A stretch of 64,000 nucleotides of DNA from Planctellipticum variicoloris. Lineage in GTDB: Bacteria > Planctomycetota > Planctomycetia > Planctomycetales > Planctomycetaceae. Each line of letters starts with the position of its first letter. Position 1 is the first letter of the stretch. Of this stretch, positions 36,703-46,245 are shown one piece after another. The translations under genes were made by a program, and so were the position numbers. Location: positions 372,001-436,000 of the forward strand of contig NZ_CP130886.1 of NCBI RefSeq assembly GCF_030622045.1. The letters are read 5' to 3'. Below the pieces are notes generated by a model. It saw only the letters and a list, made by a program, of their open reading frames with translations. It searched no databases and had not been told where the DNA came from.

Positions 36703-37086
36703 GGGCGGTTCCTTGAAAACAGTCGTTCGCGCAATGGCCCGACGATTCTAACGCCCTTGATGACACCGTGAAGCCCGCCGCTGCGATTCTCCCGGCCGGC
36801 TCACCCCATCCTCTTCCGCCTGGAATTTCCCCGGCTGTTCTCATCGAAAATCGCAGGCCGGATTTCAGCCTCGACTTGCAGGCCGCAACGGCCCGGTCGA
36901 CTCGCAATGGCCGCCGCATGTGGAGACGTCTCGTAATTCATCTGTTAGTGCACTTTTCACGTCCGGCTAACGGCATCTTCATCGCGACTTGGAATACTCC
37001 TCCCGTCGCAAGTAGACCCGCAGGGGTCTTTGTCCGTCCATCGTCGACGACGCGGTCACTCTTTCTTTCATTCCGGAGCAACTTTC
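36703..37086. other. Divergent intergenic region
   Basis: About 380 bp between aroB and the DUF1559 gene, which diverge. No gene was seen. The last 70 bp, with its TC-rich run, precede the GGAG ribosome site of the DUF1559 gene. Promoters are expected here but none was identified. Confidence 0.5.
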
Positions 37087-38250
37087 ATGACGCGATCACG
37101 AGACTTTCAGCGGGGAGCGACGCCGCGTCGACGAGCTTTCACGCTCATCGAGCTCCTCGTCGTCATTGCGATCATCGCGATTCTGATTGCACTGCTGCTG
37201 CCGGCCGTCCAGCAGGCCCGCGAAGCCGCCCGACGGACGCAGTGCCGGAACAACCTGAAGCAGATCGGCCTGGCCCTGCACAACTACGCATCGTCGCATT
37301 CGAAGTTTCCGCCCGGACGGCTGCTGCCGGATCTCGTCACCAACGGGGTGCCGGCAACCAGCTACACCAACTACAACGCGTCGGACGCGCTGACCTCCTG
37401 GACGGGAACTCGCTCGGTCCACGTCTTCATTCTCCCCTACATGGACCAGGCGAATATCTACAATCTGATCAACTTCAGCGGTCGCCACTCGCAGCGGTTG
37501 ACCACCAGCGGAACGCCGACGAATCCAAACTACCAGGCCTACGCCAACGCCGCCGGGCTGTTCCTGTGCCCATCGGAAGGCAATTCCGGGCGGGTCATTT
37601 CGGAAAACAACTACGTCTACAACTTTGGCGGCAGTACGCCGTATGCCGGGGCCAGCAGCACCACTCAGCAGACCAATAATACGGCGATGCTGGGAAGTTT
37701 CAGTTGCCTCGGCAACGGCGCGTTCACAGCCGGCCGATCCCTGGCCGAGCGGGACTTCACCGACGGAATGTCGAACACGGTCATGTTTTCGGAACGGGCG
37801 AAAGGGAGCGGTAAGAATCTGGCCGTTGAACGTCCGTCGCCCTTCGACGTCGTCACCATGCCCGGACGGACGAACTCCATGCTCGACCCCGACGTCATGT
37901 TCAACGCCTGCGCGAACTACGCCACGATCGACTCGTTCAGCTTCAACTCCTTCGGAAGCTGGCAGGCGGGCAGCGACTACTCCAACGGCTGGCCGTTCGC
38001 GGCCTACAGCGGAACAATGTTCAACCACGTCGCTCCGCCGAACTGGACCGGCAAAGACTGCGGTAACTGGAGCGCGATCGCCGACACTCCCGGGGAGCAT
38101 GCCATCATTTCTGCCCGCAGCTATCACACGGGCGGCGTGCATGCCCAGTTGGCGGACGGATCCGTTCGCTTCGTCAGCAGCAACATCGATCGCGGAATCT
38201 GGCGGGCGCTGGGGACGCGGGCTGGCGGCGAAGTCGTCAGCGACTTCTGA
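37087..38250 (+). CDS. DUF1559 family pseudopilin-type protein
   Basis: A 387-residue protein with the type IVa prepilin-type N-terminus [20 protein letters not shown] (Ala17 before Phe18, Glu at +5) and then [31 protein letters not shown]. This is the signature of DUF1559 (SBP_bac_10), a family expanded in planctomycetes. The C-terminal [16 protein letters not shown] is the H-x9-DG motif of the family. GGAG lies 9 nt before the ATG. It is probably a secreted pseudopilin-like protein whose main role is not known. A lipoprotein gene follows about 90 bp downstream, a common arrangement. Confidence 0.94.
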   Translation: MTRSRDFQRGATPRRRAFTLIELLVVIAIIAILIALLLPAVQQAREAARRTQCRNNLKQIGLALHNYASSHSKFPPGRLLPDLVTNGVPATSYTNYNASDALTSWTGTRSVHVFILPYMDQANIYNLINFSGRHSQRLTTSGTPTNPNYQAYANAAGLFLCPSEGNSGRVISENNYVYNFGGSTPYAGASSTTQQTNNTAMLGSFSCLGNGAFTAGRSLAERDFTDGMSNTVMFSERAKGSGKNLAVERPSPFDVVTMPGRTNSMLDPDVMFNACANYATIDSFSFNSFGSWQAGSDYSNGWPFAAYSGTMFNHVAPPNWTGKDCGNWSAIADTPGEHAIISARSYHTGGVHAQLADGSVRFVSSNIDRGIWRALGTRAGGEVVSDF

Positions 38251-38338
38251 TCGCCGGTCGAGACGACCTCCTCCACAATCGACGGACTGCCTGCAGTCCG
38301 CGCGAACCTCCTACAGTTCTGTTTTCAGGGTGCGGGCA

Positions 38339-38782
38339 ATGCCGATGCGTTTCTCATGCCTCGCGACGTTGATCATCGCCGCGTCCGCGGGGCTGTCGAT
38401 CTGCGGTTGCGATCGATCCCAGGTCCCTCCGACGACGGTACAATCGGCGCAAGCGGAACTGGACGCGGCGAAGGAGGCGCTCGCCGGGGGCGACTTTCAG
38501 AACGCCGAAACGAAGTTCGCGGCGGCGTTGAGCGGCGGATTGAATCCGGATCAGCTCGAAGCAGCGCGCGTCGGTCGGATTCAGGCGTGGATCGGACTCG
38601 AAAGATTCGACGAAGCCGCCTCTGGAATTTCAGAACTGAGTCAGGAGGCGGCTGACATGTCGGAGATTCATCTTCTACGCTATCGCCTGGCCATGAAGCA
38701 GAACGATCAGGCGCAGGCTGATGAGGCGCTGGCTGAGGCCCGCAAACTGAACTCACAGGTGAAAGTTCCCGAGATCCAGTGA
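38339..38782 (+). CDS. Lipoprotein-like protein with TPR-like helices
   Basis: A 147-residue protein with start at 38339 (a second ATG two codons later is also possible). The leader MRFSCLATLIIAASAGLSI ends in CGC, a lipobox-like sequence, so the mature protein is probably lipid-anchored. The rest is helical and alanine-rich (AQAELDAAKEALAGGDFQNA, EMRYR-like helices later, ADEALAEARKLN), which suggests one or two TPR-like repeats. Adjacent to the DUF1559 gene, it may work with it in the envelope. I do not recognise a narrower family. Confidence 0.65.
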   Translation: MPMRFSCLATLIIAASAGLSICGCDRSQVPPTTVQSAQAELDAAKEALAGGDFQNAETKFAAALSGGLNPDQLEAARVGRIQAWIGLERFDEAASGISELSQEAADMSEIHLLRYRLAMKQNDQAQADEALAEARKLNSQVKVPEIQ

Positions 38783-38808
38783 GCCGGCGCTGCCGGCCAG
38801 GAGTGCCA

Positions 38809-39999
38809 ATGTCGTCAGATGTCACGGTCCGTCTGCTGGTCCTCTATCTTGCGTACTGTGCATCGTCGCATTGCCTGGCGGCGGAACCGGCCCCAGCGAT
38901 CCGCTTTGCCACGTTCAACATTCAGGAATTGAGCTGGCCGAAACTGCAGCAGGTCGATGAGACGGGACGGGGCAGCCATCCGCAACTGGTCGCCGCCGCG
39001 ACAATTCTGCAGCAGATTCGCCCCGACATCGTGCTGATCAACGAAATCGACTACACCGGCCCGGTCGACGCCGACGGCGAACCGCCGGCCGGGAAAGATG
39101 CCGCGGCGGAATTCCTCCGCAGGTATCTGGCAGTTCCCCGCGCGGGTCTGGAGCCCCTTGCCTATCCTTACCGGTTCTACGCTCCGTCGAATACCGGAAC
39201 GCCGTCGAACATCGACCTCAACGGGGATTCCAAGCTCGACGGCCCCAACGATGCCTACGGGTTCGGCCGCTACCCCGGCGAATACGCAATGGTGCTGCTG
39301 AGTCGTTTCCCGCTGGATGCCGCCGAAGCTCGCACCTTTCGAAAGCTGCTCTGGAAAGAGATGCCGGGCAACCTGCTCCCCGACGGGACCGCTGGCAAAC
39401 CGGCGTTCTATTCGCCGCAGTCGATGAATGTCTTCCGGCTCTCCAGCAAAAGCCATTGGGACGTCCCGGTGACCATCGGGGGACGCGCGATTCACCTGCT
39501 CTGCTCCCATCCGACGCCGCCGATCTTTGACGGCCCGGAAGATGCCAACGGACGTCGCAACCACGACGAACTGCGGTTCTGGAGCGACTACCTGGCCGGC
39601 AATCCGAAATCCGAGTGGATCGTCGATGACCGCGGTCGGCGGGGGGGGCTCGCCGCCGACGCGGAGTTTGTCCTCCTGGGCGATCTGAACTCCGACCCCG
39701 TGCGCAGCGAAGCGGATTACGGGCGTCGCCCGATCGAGTGGGTGCTGAAGGACGCACGCGTCAAGGACCTCCAGCCGACCAGCCCTGGCGCGGCCGAGCA
39801 GAGCAACCCGCAAAATCTGAGCGACTACCTGCCGTACAAGACTTCCAACTTCGGCCGTCTGGACTACGTTCTGCCGTCCAAGGGCCTCGCGGTCGGCGGA
39901 ACGGGAGTCTACTGGCCGGCGCAGGGTGAGCCGGGAGCGGAGAACGCCTGGCTTGCCAGCGACCACCGGCTGGTCTGGGTCGATCTGAAGCTGCCGTAG
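38809..39999 (+). CDS. Secreted endonuclease/exonuclease/phosphatase family protein
   Basis: The ATG at 38809 follows AGGAG by 6 nt and gives 396 residues with a signal peptide (LLVLYLAYCASSHCLAAE). EEP features are RFATFNIQELS (Asn37), IVLINEID (Glu), LLCSHPTPP, EFVLLGDLNSDP (Asp-Asn) and WLASDHRLVWVDL (Asp-His). The family includes DNases, sphingomyelinase-like and phosphatase enzymes; the middle part has calcium-loop-like LNGDSKLDGPND. The protein is larger than the EEP protein at 9311-10168 and unlike it outside the motifs. Upstream is the DUF1559-lipoprotein pair; downstream is a helicase gene. Confidence 0.88.
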   Translation: MSSDVTVRLLVLYLAYCASSHCLAAEPAPAIRFATFNIQELSWPKLQQVDETGRGSHPQLVAAATILQQIRPDIVLINEIDYTGPVDADGEPPAGKDAAAEFLRRYLAVPRAGLEPLAYPYRFYAPSNTGTPSNIDLNGDSKLDGPNDAYGFGRYPGEYAMVLLSRFPLDAAEARTFRKLLWKEMPGNLLPDGTAGKPAFYSPQSMNVFRLSSKSHWDVPVTIGGRAIHLLCSHPTPPIFDGPEDANGRRNHDELRFWSDYLAGNPKSEWIVDDRGRRGGLAADAEFVLLGDLNSDPVRSEADYGRRPIEWVLKDARVKDLQPTSPGAAEQSNPQNLSDYLPYKTSNFGRLDYVLPSKGLAVGGTGVYWPAQGEPGAENAWLASDHRLVWVDLKLP

Positions 40000-40084
40000 C
40001 GTCGACCAATTCTCGCGGACGACTGGGGGAGCCGCGGCGCGGCGGGTATGGTAGGGGCAAACAGTCCCCGCCTCCGGAGCCGGC

Positions 40085-42550
40085 ATGCCGTCTGACGTCC
40101 CCCCGCCCAGCCGCGACGAACTCGCACTGAAATACCTCGAACAACTTCCCTACACGCCCTATCCCGTGCAGGAAGAAGCCCTGCTGGCCTGGTTCGACAC
40201 CAACACCGGCGTTCTGGTCAGCGCCCCGACAGGCACAGGCAAGACGCTCATCGCCGAGGCGGCCGTCTTCGAAGCCCTCCATACCGGCAAGACTGTCTAC
40301 TACACCACGCCCCTGATCGCCCTGTCGGAACAGAAGTTCCGCGAGATTCAGGCCGCCGCCGTCGGCTGGGGCTTTGCCGCCGAGGAGGTCGGCCTGGTCA
40401 CCGGGAACCGGCGGGTCAACCCTGGGGCTCGCGTCCTGGTCGTCGTGGCGGAAATTCTGCTCAACCGGCTGCTCCACCCGACGGAGTTCCCATTCGACAA
40501 CGTGACCGCGGTGGTCATGGACGAATTTCATAACTTCAGCGACCTGGAACGCGGGATCGTCTGGGAGTTCTCGCTCTCGCTGCTCCCCGATCACGTCCGG
40601 CTGATGCTCCTCTCCGCCACGATCGGCAACGCCAATCCGTTCGTCTCCTGGCTCCACCAGTGCCACGGCCGCCGGCTGGAACTGGTCGTCGGCACCGAAC
40701 GCAAGGTGCCCCTCAACTACCGCTGGATCCCGGACAAGACGCTGATCGAGCATCTGGAAGAAATGGCCGACGGCGACGCCGAGACCCGCCGCACGCCCGC
40801 ACTCGTCTTCTGTTTCAATCGCGACGAATGCTGGAGCATCGCCGAGGAACTCAAGGGACGCTCGATGCTGGCCGACGGTCAGCAGAAGCTGCTGGTGGCG
40901 CAGCTCGCCGAGTACGACCTGACAAAGGGCGCCGGCCCTAAGCTGAAACAGATTCTGATGCGCGGCGTCGGCGTCCATCACGCCGGACTGCTGCCCCGTT
41001 ACAAGCGGATCGTCGAAGATCTGTTTCAGAAGAAGCTGCTCTCAGTCTGCGTCTGCACCGAAACGCTCGCCGCGGGAATCAACTTGCCCGCGCGCTCCGT
41101 CGTGCTGCCGTCGCTGATGAAGGGCAAACCCGGTCAGCAGAAGCTGATCGACCCCAGCTCCGCCCATCAGATTTTCGGCCGGGCCGGCCGCCCCCAGTTC
41201 GACAAAGAAGGCTTCGTCTTCGTCCTGCCGCACGAAGACGACGTCAAGATCCTGCGCTGGAAGGAAAAATACGACCAGATCCCCGAGGACACCAAGGATC
41301 CGATGCTGATCCGCGCCAAGAAGTCGCTCAAGAAAAAGCAGCCGACGCGGAATCCCGAGAAGCAGTACTGGAACGAGCAGCAGTTTGACAAATTGCGAGC
41401 GGCTCCCGCCGGCGATCTCGTAAGCCGGGGCCATCTCCCCTGGCGGTTGCTCGCCTATCTGCTGCAACTCTCGCCGGACGTCGACCGGCTGCGCAGCCTG
41501 ATTCGCAAACGGCTGGTCGACCCCAAACAACTGGAAGCCAACGAACGCCACCTCGAGCGGATGCTGCTGGCGCTGCACACGGGCGGCTTCGTCCGGCTCG
41601 AACCGGAGCCCCCTGCCCCGCCGGAACCCGGCGCTCAAGTCGCTCAGACCGAACCGGAAACTGCCCAGCCCTCCTGGCTGTCGCAGCAGTTGCAGGCCGC
41701 CATCGATTCGCAGCACGCGGCAAAGACCGGCAAGAAAGTTGAAACCGCCGATCAGCGAACTGCGGTACCGCAATACCACCCGAAGATGGCTCACGCGACG
41801 GAGACCCTGGAACTGCTGTTCGGCTTCCGCAGCATCAATCCCCTCTACGGATTGTTCCTGGTGCAACTCATGGGGGTCGCGTCTCCGGAAGAACGCCTGC
41901 AGCTCTGGGAAAGCACGCTCGAACTGCCGGGCAACCTGCTGCGTTACGTCCGCGTCCCCCCGCCGCGGATTATGCCGCCCGGCCCGCTTGCGACGACGCG
42001 CGTCGATCTGGAGATCGTGCAGCGGGGCCTGATGCCCGCCGGCGATCTCTACCCCGACTTCGATCCGGACGTCCCGTTCGAGGAGCGCAAGTATCCGCCG
42101 GCTCTCGCCGAAAAGGTGCGGATGCTGTTCGAGCACGAATATTCCGAGGTCCGGGATGTTCGGATTCAGGCCGTGTGGGCAATCGGCGATCTGCTCAATT
42201 TCAGCGGCGACTTCACCAAGTTCATCAGCGGCCGGGATCTCGCCAAGCAGGAAGGTTTGATCTTCCGCCACGTCCTGCGAACGGTGCTGCTGCTGGGGGA
42301 ATTCTCGCAGTTCACGCCTCCCGAGGTCGATCCGGAGGTCTGGCGTGCGGAGCTCCGCGACCTGGCCAATCAACTGACCGAATCCTGCCGGGCCGTCGAT
42401 CCGCAGAGCACCGAACACGCCCTGCAGCACGCCGCCGATCACGACCTGCTCCGCGGCGAGGCCGCAGCCTCTGCGGAACCGCCCCCAGCGGTCACCGACG
42501 AAGAGATTTCGGAGGAAATTGAGGAATTCGGCGGCGGAATTGATGCCTGA
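40085..42550 (+). CDS. Ski2/Mtr4-like superfamily 2 helicase
   Basis: An 821-residue DExH helicase. Motifs: Walker A APTGTGKT (47-54), [12 protein letters not shown] (Ia), DEFHNF (146-151, motif II), LSATIGN (III), [12 protein letters not shown] and [16 protein letters not shown] (IV-V), and [13 protein letters not shown] (VI). These are the Ski2/Mtr4 (and archaeal Hel308-like) forms. The C-terminal 350 residues have no zinc finger or KOW domain that I can see. It could unwind RNA or DNA; in bacteria such proteins are rare and uncharacterised. The 3' end overlaps the convergent queG by 112 bp. Confidence 0.88.
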   Translation: MPSDVPPPSRDELALKYLEQLPYTPYPVQEEALLAWFDTNTGVLVSAPTGTGKTLIAEAAVFEALHTGKTVYYTTPLIALSEQKFREIQAAAVGWGFAAEEVGLVTGNRRVNPGARVLVVVAEILLNRLLHPTEFPFDNVTAVVMDEFHNFSDLERGIVWEFSLSLLPDHVRLMLLSATIGNANPFVSWLHQCHGRRLELVVGTERKVPLNYRWIPDKTLIEHLEEMADGDAETRRTPALVFCFNRDECWSIAEELKGRSMLADGQQKLLVAQLAEYDLTKGAGPKLKQILMRGVGVHHAGLLPRYKRIVEDLFQKKLLSVCVCTETLAAGINLPARSVVLPSLMKGKPGQQKLIDPSSAHQIFGRAGRPQFDKEGFVFVLPHEDDVKILRWKEKYDQIPEDTKDPMLIRAKKSLKKKQPTRNPEKQYWNEQQFDKLRAAPAGDLVSRGHLPWRLLAYLLQLSPDVDRLRSLIRKRLVDPKQLEANERHLERMLLALHTGGFVRLEPEPPAPPEPGAQVAQTEPETAQPSWLSQQLQAAIDSQHAAKTGKKVETADQRTAVPQYHPKMAHATETLELLFGFRSINPLYGLFLVQLMGVASPEERLQLWESTLELPGNLLRYVRVPPPRIMPPGPLATTRVDLEIVQRGLMPAGDLYPDFDPDVPFEERKYPPALAEKVRMLFEHEYSEVRDVRIQAVWAIGDLLNFSGDFTKFISGRDLAKQEGLIFRHVLRTVLLLGEFSQFTPPEVDPEVWRAELRDLANQLTESCRAVDPQSTEHALQHAADHDLLRGEAAASAEPPPAVTDEEISEEIEEFGGGIDA

Positions 42551-43686
42551 CCGAGAGCGGCGTGCAGCTCATTCAGAACCGTTTCATCCGTTTCAATCGC
42601 GATGCGTTCGTTAAGTGCCGCATAGGCCGCATGGCCGCCGATCCGGCCCAGCGCCCAGGCGACGGCTCCGCGAACCAGTGAAGAGGGGTCGCCGAGGTGC
42701 GGAGCCAGATCGGCAATCGACGCAGTGCCGCTCGTATTTCCGAGAACGATTGCGGCATTGCGCCGCAGTCCGTCATACCCCGGCCGGTCGAGGGGCGAGC
42801 CGTCAAAGCGGGCGTGAAACTCTGACTCGGACAGGTTCAGGATTTCGGCAGCGCCGGCCGGATTCAGATCGCCGCGCGGTATGAACTCCACCGCAGCCGT
42901 CCGTGGCGGCTTGTGATTCCACGGGCAGACGTCCTGGCAGACGTCGCAGCCGAACAGCCAGCCCCCGATCCCTGGACGCGCCTCGGCGGGAATGGGCGAC
43001 CGCAGCTCGATCGTCAGGTACGAAATGCACTTTCGGGCATCCAGCACTCCCGGTTCCGGAAACGCATCCGTCGGACAGGCTTCCAGACATCGTGTGCACG
43101 TGCCGCAGTGGCTCGTCTCATGCGGCTGGTCGTACGCCAGTTCGGCATCGGTCAGTATCGCCCCCAGCAGCAGCCGGCTCCCCATCCGCTTGTGGATCAG
43201 CATCGTATTCTTGCCGAACCAGCCCATCCCTGCGAGCCGGGCGAAGTCCCGTTCCAGCAGCGGAGCCGTGTCGACAACCACTCGCGTCTTCGTACCGGGT
43301 CCCAATGCGTGAAGAGTGTCAGCAACCTGATGAAGCCGCGCCCTCAGAAAATCGTGGTAATCTGCCCCGGACCACGCATATCGCGCCACACGGGCTTCTC
43401 CGGGACCGCACGTTGCCGGCTCAGCGCCGCGATAGTTCATCGCGCACACGATCAGGCTCCGCACGCCGCGCTGGACATTCTCCGGGTGCGAATAAGCCTC
43501 CCGGCGTCGGGCGATGTAACCCATCTCGCCGGCAAAGCCCTGCTCCAGCCAGTCGTCCAGCCGCGACAGGCCGACTGGCGACACCGCCGGGGCGATCCCG
43601 CACAGTTCGAAACCGGAGTCCGTCGCCGCCAGCTTGACCCGGCGGCTCAATTCGGCCGGATCGAGCGATGAGACGGCAGCAGTCAT
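42439..43686 (-). CDS. queG: Epoxyqueuosine reductase
   Basis: A 415-residue enzyme reducing epoxyqueuosine to queuosine in tRNA, with cobalamin and two [4Fe-4S] clusters. Cluster ligands: C194, C197, C200, C204 in [11 protein letters not shown] and C247, C250, C254 in [11 protein letters not shown]. The catalytic Asp139 is in VDTAPLLER, followed by [14 protein letters not shown]-like repeats follow at about 295-375 ([23 protein letters not shown]). The final 40 residues, low-complexity Ser/Ala, are antisense to the helicase end. The typical size is about 380, so the tail is an extension made by the overlap. Confidence 0.95.
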   Translation of the reverse strand: MTAAVSSLDPAELSRRVKLAATDSGFELCGIAPAVSPVGLSRLDDWLEQGFAGEMGYIARRREAYSHPENVQRGVRSLIVCAMNYRGAEPATCGPGEARVARYAWSGADYHDFLRARLHQVADTLHALGPGTKTRVVVDTAPLLERDFARLAGMGWFGKNTMLIHKRMGSRLLLGAILTDAELAYDQPHETSHCGTCTRCLEACPTDAFPEPGVLDARKCISYLTIELRSPIPAEARPGIGGWLFGCDVCQDVCPWNHKPPRTAAVEFIPRGDLNPAGAAEILNLSESEFHARFDGSPLDRPGYDGLRRNAAIVLGNTSGTASIADLAPHLGDPSSLVRGAVAWALGRIGGHAAYAALNERIAIETDETVLNELHAALGQASIPPPNSSISSEISSSVTAGGGSAEAAASPRSRS

Positions 43687-43739
43687 TGAAAATTAACCAT
43701 TCCAGCCGGCGCGGACAATTCGACCGCCGCGCCTGCTCT

Positions 43740-45122
43740 TCAATTCTTCGCGGGAAAACGTGCCGGCGAGTTCCCGAAATACTGTTTGACCGCCGCCCGA
43801 TGTCGCGGCGAAACTTGCCGCGTCCAGGCTTCCCCCGTGGGGCTCGCTCCGGCAACCACCTGCCCCGGCCGCGCCGTGGGCGGCCCCGTCTGCGGACTCG
43901 GCGTCGCCGTACGGGCGGTCGCGGGATCGGTTGCAGGGCGCATCATCGACGGCTGCGGCCGAAATCGCTCGACCCGCGGCAGGCCCGCATCGCCGAACAG
44001 CGGCTTTGCAGGAACTTGGGACGTCGACGTTCCCGGGAGCGTCGGCCGCGGACTCCCCCCCCGCAGCGACGAGATCGCTCCACCCATCGCCGCGGCGGCA
44101 AGCGATTTCGGCGCGCCTCCCATCGGCAGCAGATTCTGCAACGACTGCAGCTCGCGGGCTTCGCCCGAGACGGCCTGTTGCAGCCCCTGCAACAGTTGCT
44201 GACGCTGTGCGGGATCGCTGGGGAGACTGGTGACTCCCTGCTGCAGCATTTCTCGAACGGCCGGCTGCTCGACCAGGCTCTGCAACTGGGAGAGGTTCTC
44301 CGGCGTGGCAAACTTTTGCACGACGCCGAGCGCCTGCTCCTCCAGTTGCCGCTGCTGATCGGCCGGAATCGGTCCGCCGCCGGCCTCCATCGCCGCCGTC
44401 AGCAGCGACAGGATCTGTCCTGCCTGACCCAGCTCGCTCCCCGCCTGATCGACGCGGAACTTCAGCCGCTGACGCAATGCGTCGACCGTTTCCCATTTTT
44501 CATGGGTCAGCGGAGCCCGTTTCACCTCCTCGGAAAGCGCGGCGATTTCTGACTTGAGCCGCGCCTTTTCGGCGGGATCGAACAAAGGCAAGGAGTCGAG
44601 CGCCGCCGACATATCCGCCAGCTCACGGGCGGTCTCCTGCCCCAGCGTCGTTTCGACCACCGCCGCTACCGCCGGCTGCCTGGCCGGGATGATCATCGTT
44701 CCTGCCAGAAACAGCGCCGGCCAGCCGAGCGCCTGCAGCACGCGGTTCCAGGGCCTGCGCGGGAGACTTTCCCGCCAGCGCTGATGGGCCTGCGGCAACA
44801 GAGCCGCCCAACGCTCGTCCGGAGCCTCTTCCAGGGCGACGATCAGCCCCCCGGCTTCGAGCTCATGATCGAGCCACACGGCCGCGTCGCTTCGCGAGAT
44901 CGCCGGACGCCGCTCCGTCCACCGCCAGAACAGTGCGGCCGGGACCAGCAGGGCGCCGGACCACAGCGTCGCCGGGACGGCCACCGGCCACCAGAGCTTG
45001 GCCGCCAGCAGCAATCCTGCCCAGCACCACGCAGCGGCTGCCAGCGGGCCGAGAGCCCTCAGCATCAGCTCCCGACCCAGCAGTCGCCGCCGGCAGACGC
45101 GAATCCAGCGATCGGGAGACAA
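43740..45122 (-). CDS. Membrane-anchored hypothetical protein with long helical C-terminal part
   Basis: A TTG at 45122 is chosen as start because GGGAGG lies 8 nt upstream; a longer TTG start at 45146 has none. The 460-residue protein has two membrane helices at about 24-41 and 43-66 and a third near 127-146. The remaining part is helical and Gln/Glu/Leu-rich (ELSEEVKRA-type helices), then a Pro/Ser/Thr/Ala-rich tail and a conserved-looking end SPRHRAAVKQYF. I do not recognise the family; the SPRHRxAVKxYF end is seen in planctomycete operons with MoxR/DUF58 proteins, which are not in this window. It lies 53 bp upstream of queG on the same strand and follows a secreted-protein gene. Confidence 0.62.
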   Translation of the reverse strand: MSPDRWIRVCRRRLLGRELMLRALGPLAAAAWCWAGLLLAAKLWWPVAVPATLWSGALLVPAALFWRWTERRPAISRSDAAVWLDHELEAGGLIVALEEAPDERWAALLPQAHQRWRESLPRRPWNRVLQALGWPALFLAGTMIIPARQPAVAAVVETTLGQETARELADMSAALDSLPLFDPAEKARLKSEIAALSEEVKRAPLTHEKWETVDALRQRLKFRVDQAGSELGQAGQILSLLTAAMEAGGGPIPADQQRQLEEQALGVVQKFATPENLSQLQSLVEQPAVREMLQQGVTSLPSDPAQRQQLLQGLQQAVSGEARELQSLQNLLPMGGAPKSLAAAAMGGAISSLRGGSPRPTLPGTSTSQVPAKPLFGDAGLPRVERFRPQPSMMRPATDPATARTATPSPQTGPPTARPGQVVAGASPTGEAWTRQVSPRHRAAVKQYFGNSPARFPAKN

Positions 45123-45165
45123 GATGCAGTCCTCCCAGCTCCGCAATTCTACCAGTTCCGCAGCA

Positions 45166-45978
45166 CTACGGAACCATCAGCTCGCTCTGAGCGTCTTCGC
45201 CTTTTTCGCGAGCCCGCACTTCGACATTGATTTCGCTGACAGGTTTGTATTCCGCCCGCGGCTGGCGGGCATCTTTGGTTTCACGGGTGATCGTGGCCTT
45301 CCAGCGGGCCAGCCCAAACGGGACATCGCGACTCCGCCAGATCGACGTTTCCTGAATGGTCCGGCCGCCTGGGCTTTCGATGTTCACTTTTCCATCGAGC
45401 TGATCGGCCTTGACCGCCCCAAGCCCCACTTCGGGATCGACGTCCTTTTCGGCGGTCTCCCAGTTCCGGTAGTAACCCAGCACGAGCCCGACGGGGTAGA
45501 GCTGCAGGGCGGGTTGAGCGATCGAAGTCGGCTCTCCCTGTCCGATTTTCCGGAATCCCTTGATCACCGGCAGGAATGAGACGGGCACGCCCTTCTCGTC
45601 TTTGGGATTCTCGATCACTCCCGAGTCGGGGACCAGCACTTTGTAGATTTCGGTTCCGGTCACGCCGGTGTCGAGCTTGCCGTCCCGCTCCCGACCCCGT
45701 TCGATCTTGATCTCGAGCCATCGACAGGGGACTTCTTTCCCTTGGTACATCCCCTGTTCTGCGCCGACCGACTTGATCCAGACGTGCTCGATCCACGGGG
45801 GGATTTCCAGCTTCCCGAGCGTGGAATCCGGGCGGATTTCGACCTGCGTGTAGGTTCCTTCGTAGCGGACCCAGGTGCCGTCCGGGGGGAGTTCGAACAC
45901 GCCGACCTGCGCTGCGGCCGTGCCGCTCCACAAACACGCCAGACACAGCCCGGCCACCGCGGTGATGCGCGCCATCAT
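45166..45978 (-). CDS. Secreted hypothetical protein
   Basis: A 270-residue protein from the ATG at 45978 (AAGGA about 10 nt upstream). Signal peptide: ARITAVAGLCLACLWSGTAAA. The mature part is beta-rich with PPDGTWVRYEGTY, IEHVWIKSVG, CRWLEIKIERGRE and a repeated strand pattern; no catalytic motif. The family is unknown to me. It lies 43 bp before the membrane protein gene on the same strand and may form an operon with it and queG. Confidence 0.65.
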   Translation of the reverse strand: MMARITAVAGLCLACLWSGTAAAQVGVFELPPDGTWVRYEGTYTQVEIRPDSTLGKLEIPPWIEHVWIKSVGAEQGMYQGKEVPCRWLEIKIERGRERDGKLDTGVTGTEIYKVLVPDSGVIENPKDEKGVPVSFLPVIKGFRKIGQGEPTSIAQPALQLYPVGLVLGYYRNWETAEKDVDPEVGLGAVKADQLDGKVNIESPGGRTIQETSIWRSRDVPFGLARWKATITRETKDARQPRAEYKPVSEINVEVRAREKGEDAQSELMVP

Positions 45979-46245
45979 GAAAGGGAAGTCCTTGAAACCC
46001 GGGTCCGGAATGGTGCGACCGTCGGGAGACTTCCCGACGAATCCCCAGTCTCTCACACTGCCCAAGTGCTGGCAAGGTCTAATCTTCCGGCGTCAGGAGC
46101 CATTTCGAGGCGCTTCCGGGCGAACCGGGGCGAGGTTCCGCTACTCAAATCTCCGGATGACCGATATAGTTCGGAAAATCGACATACTCATCGGCCCGGC
46201 TCTCCTTCCAACGTGTTGCCGGCCCTGACCTTGGAGCATCGACCG

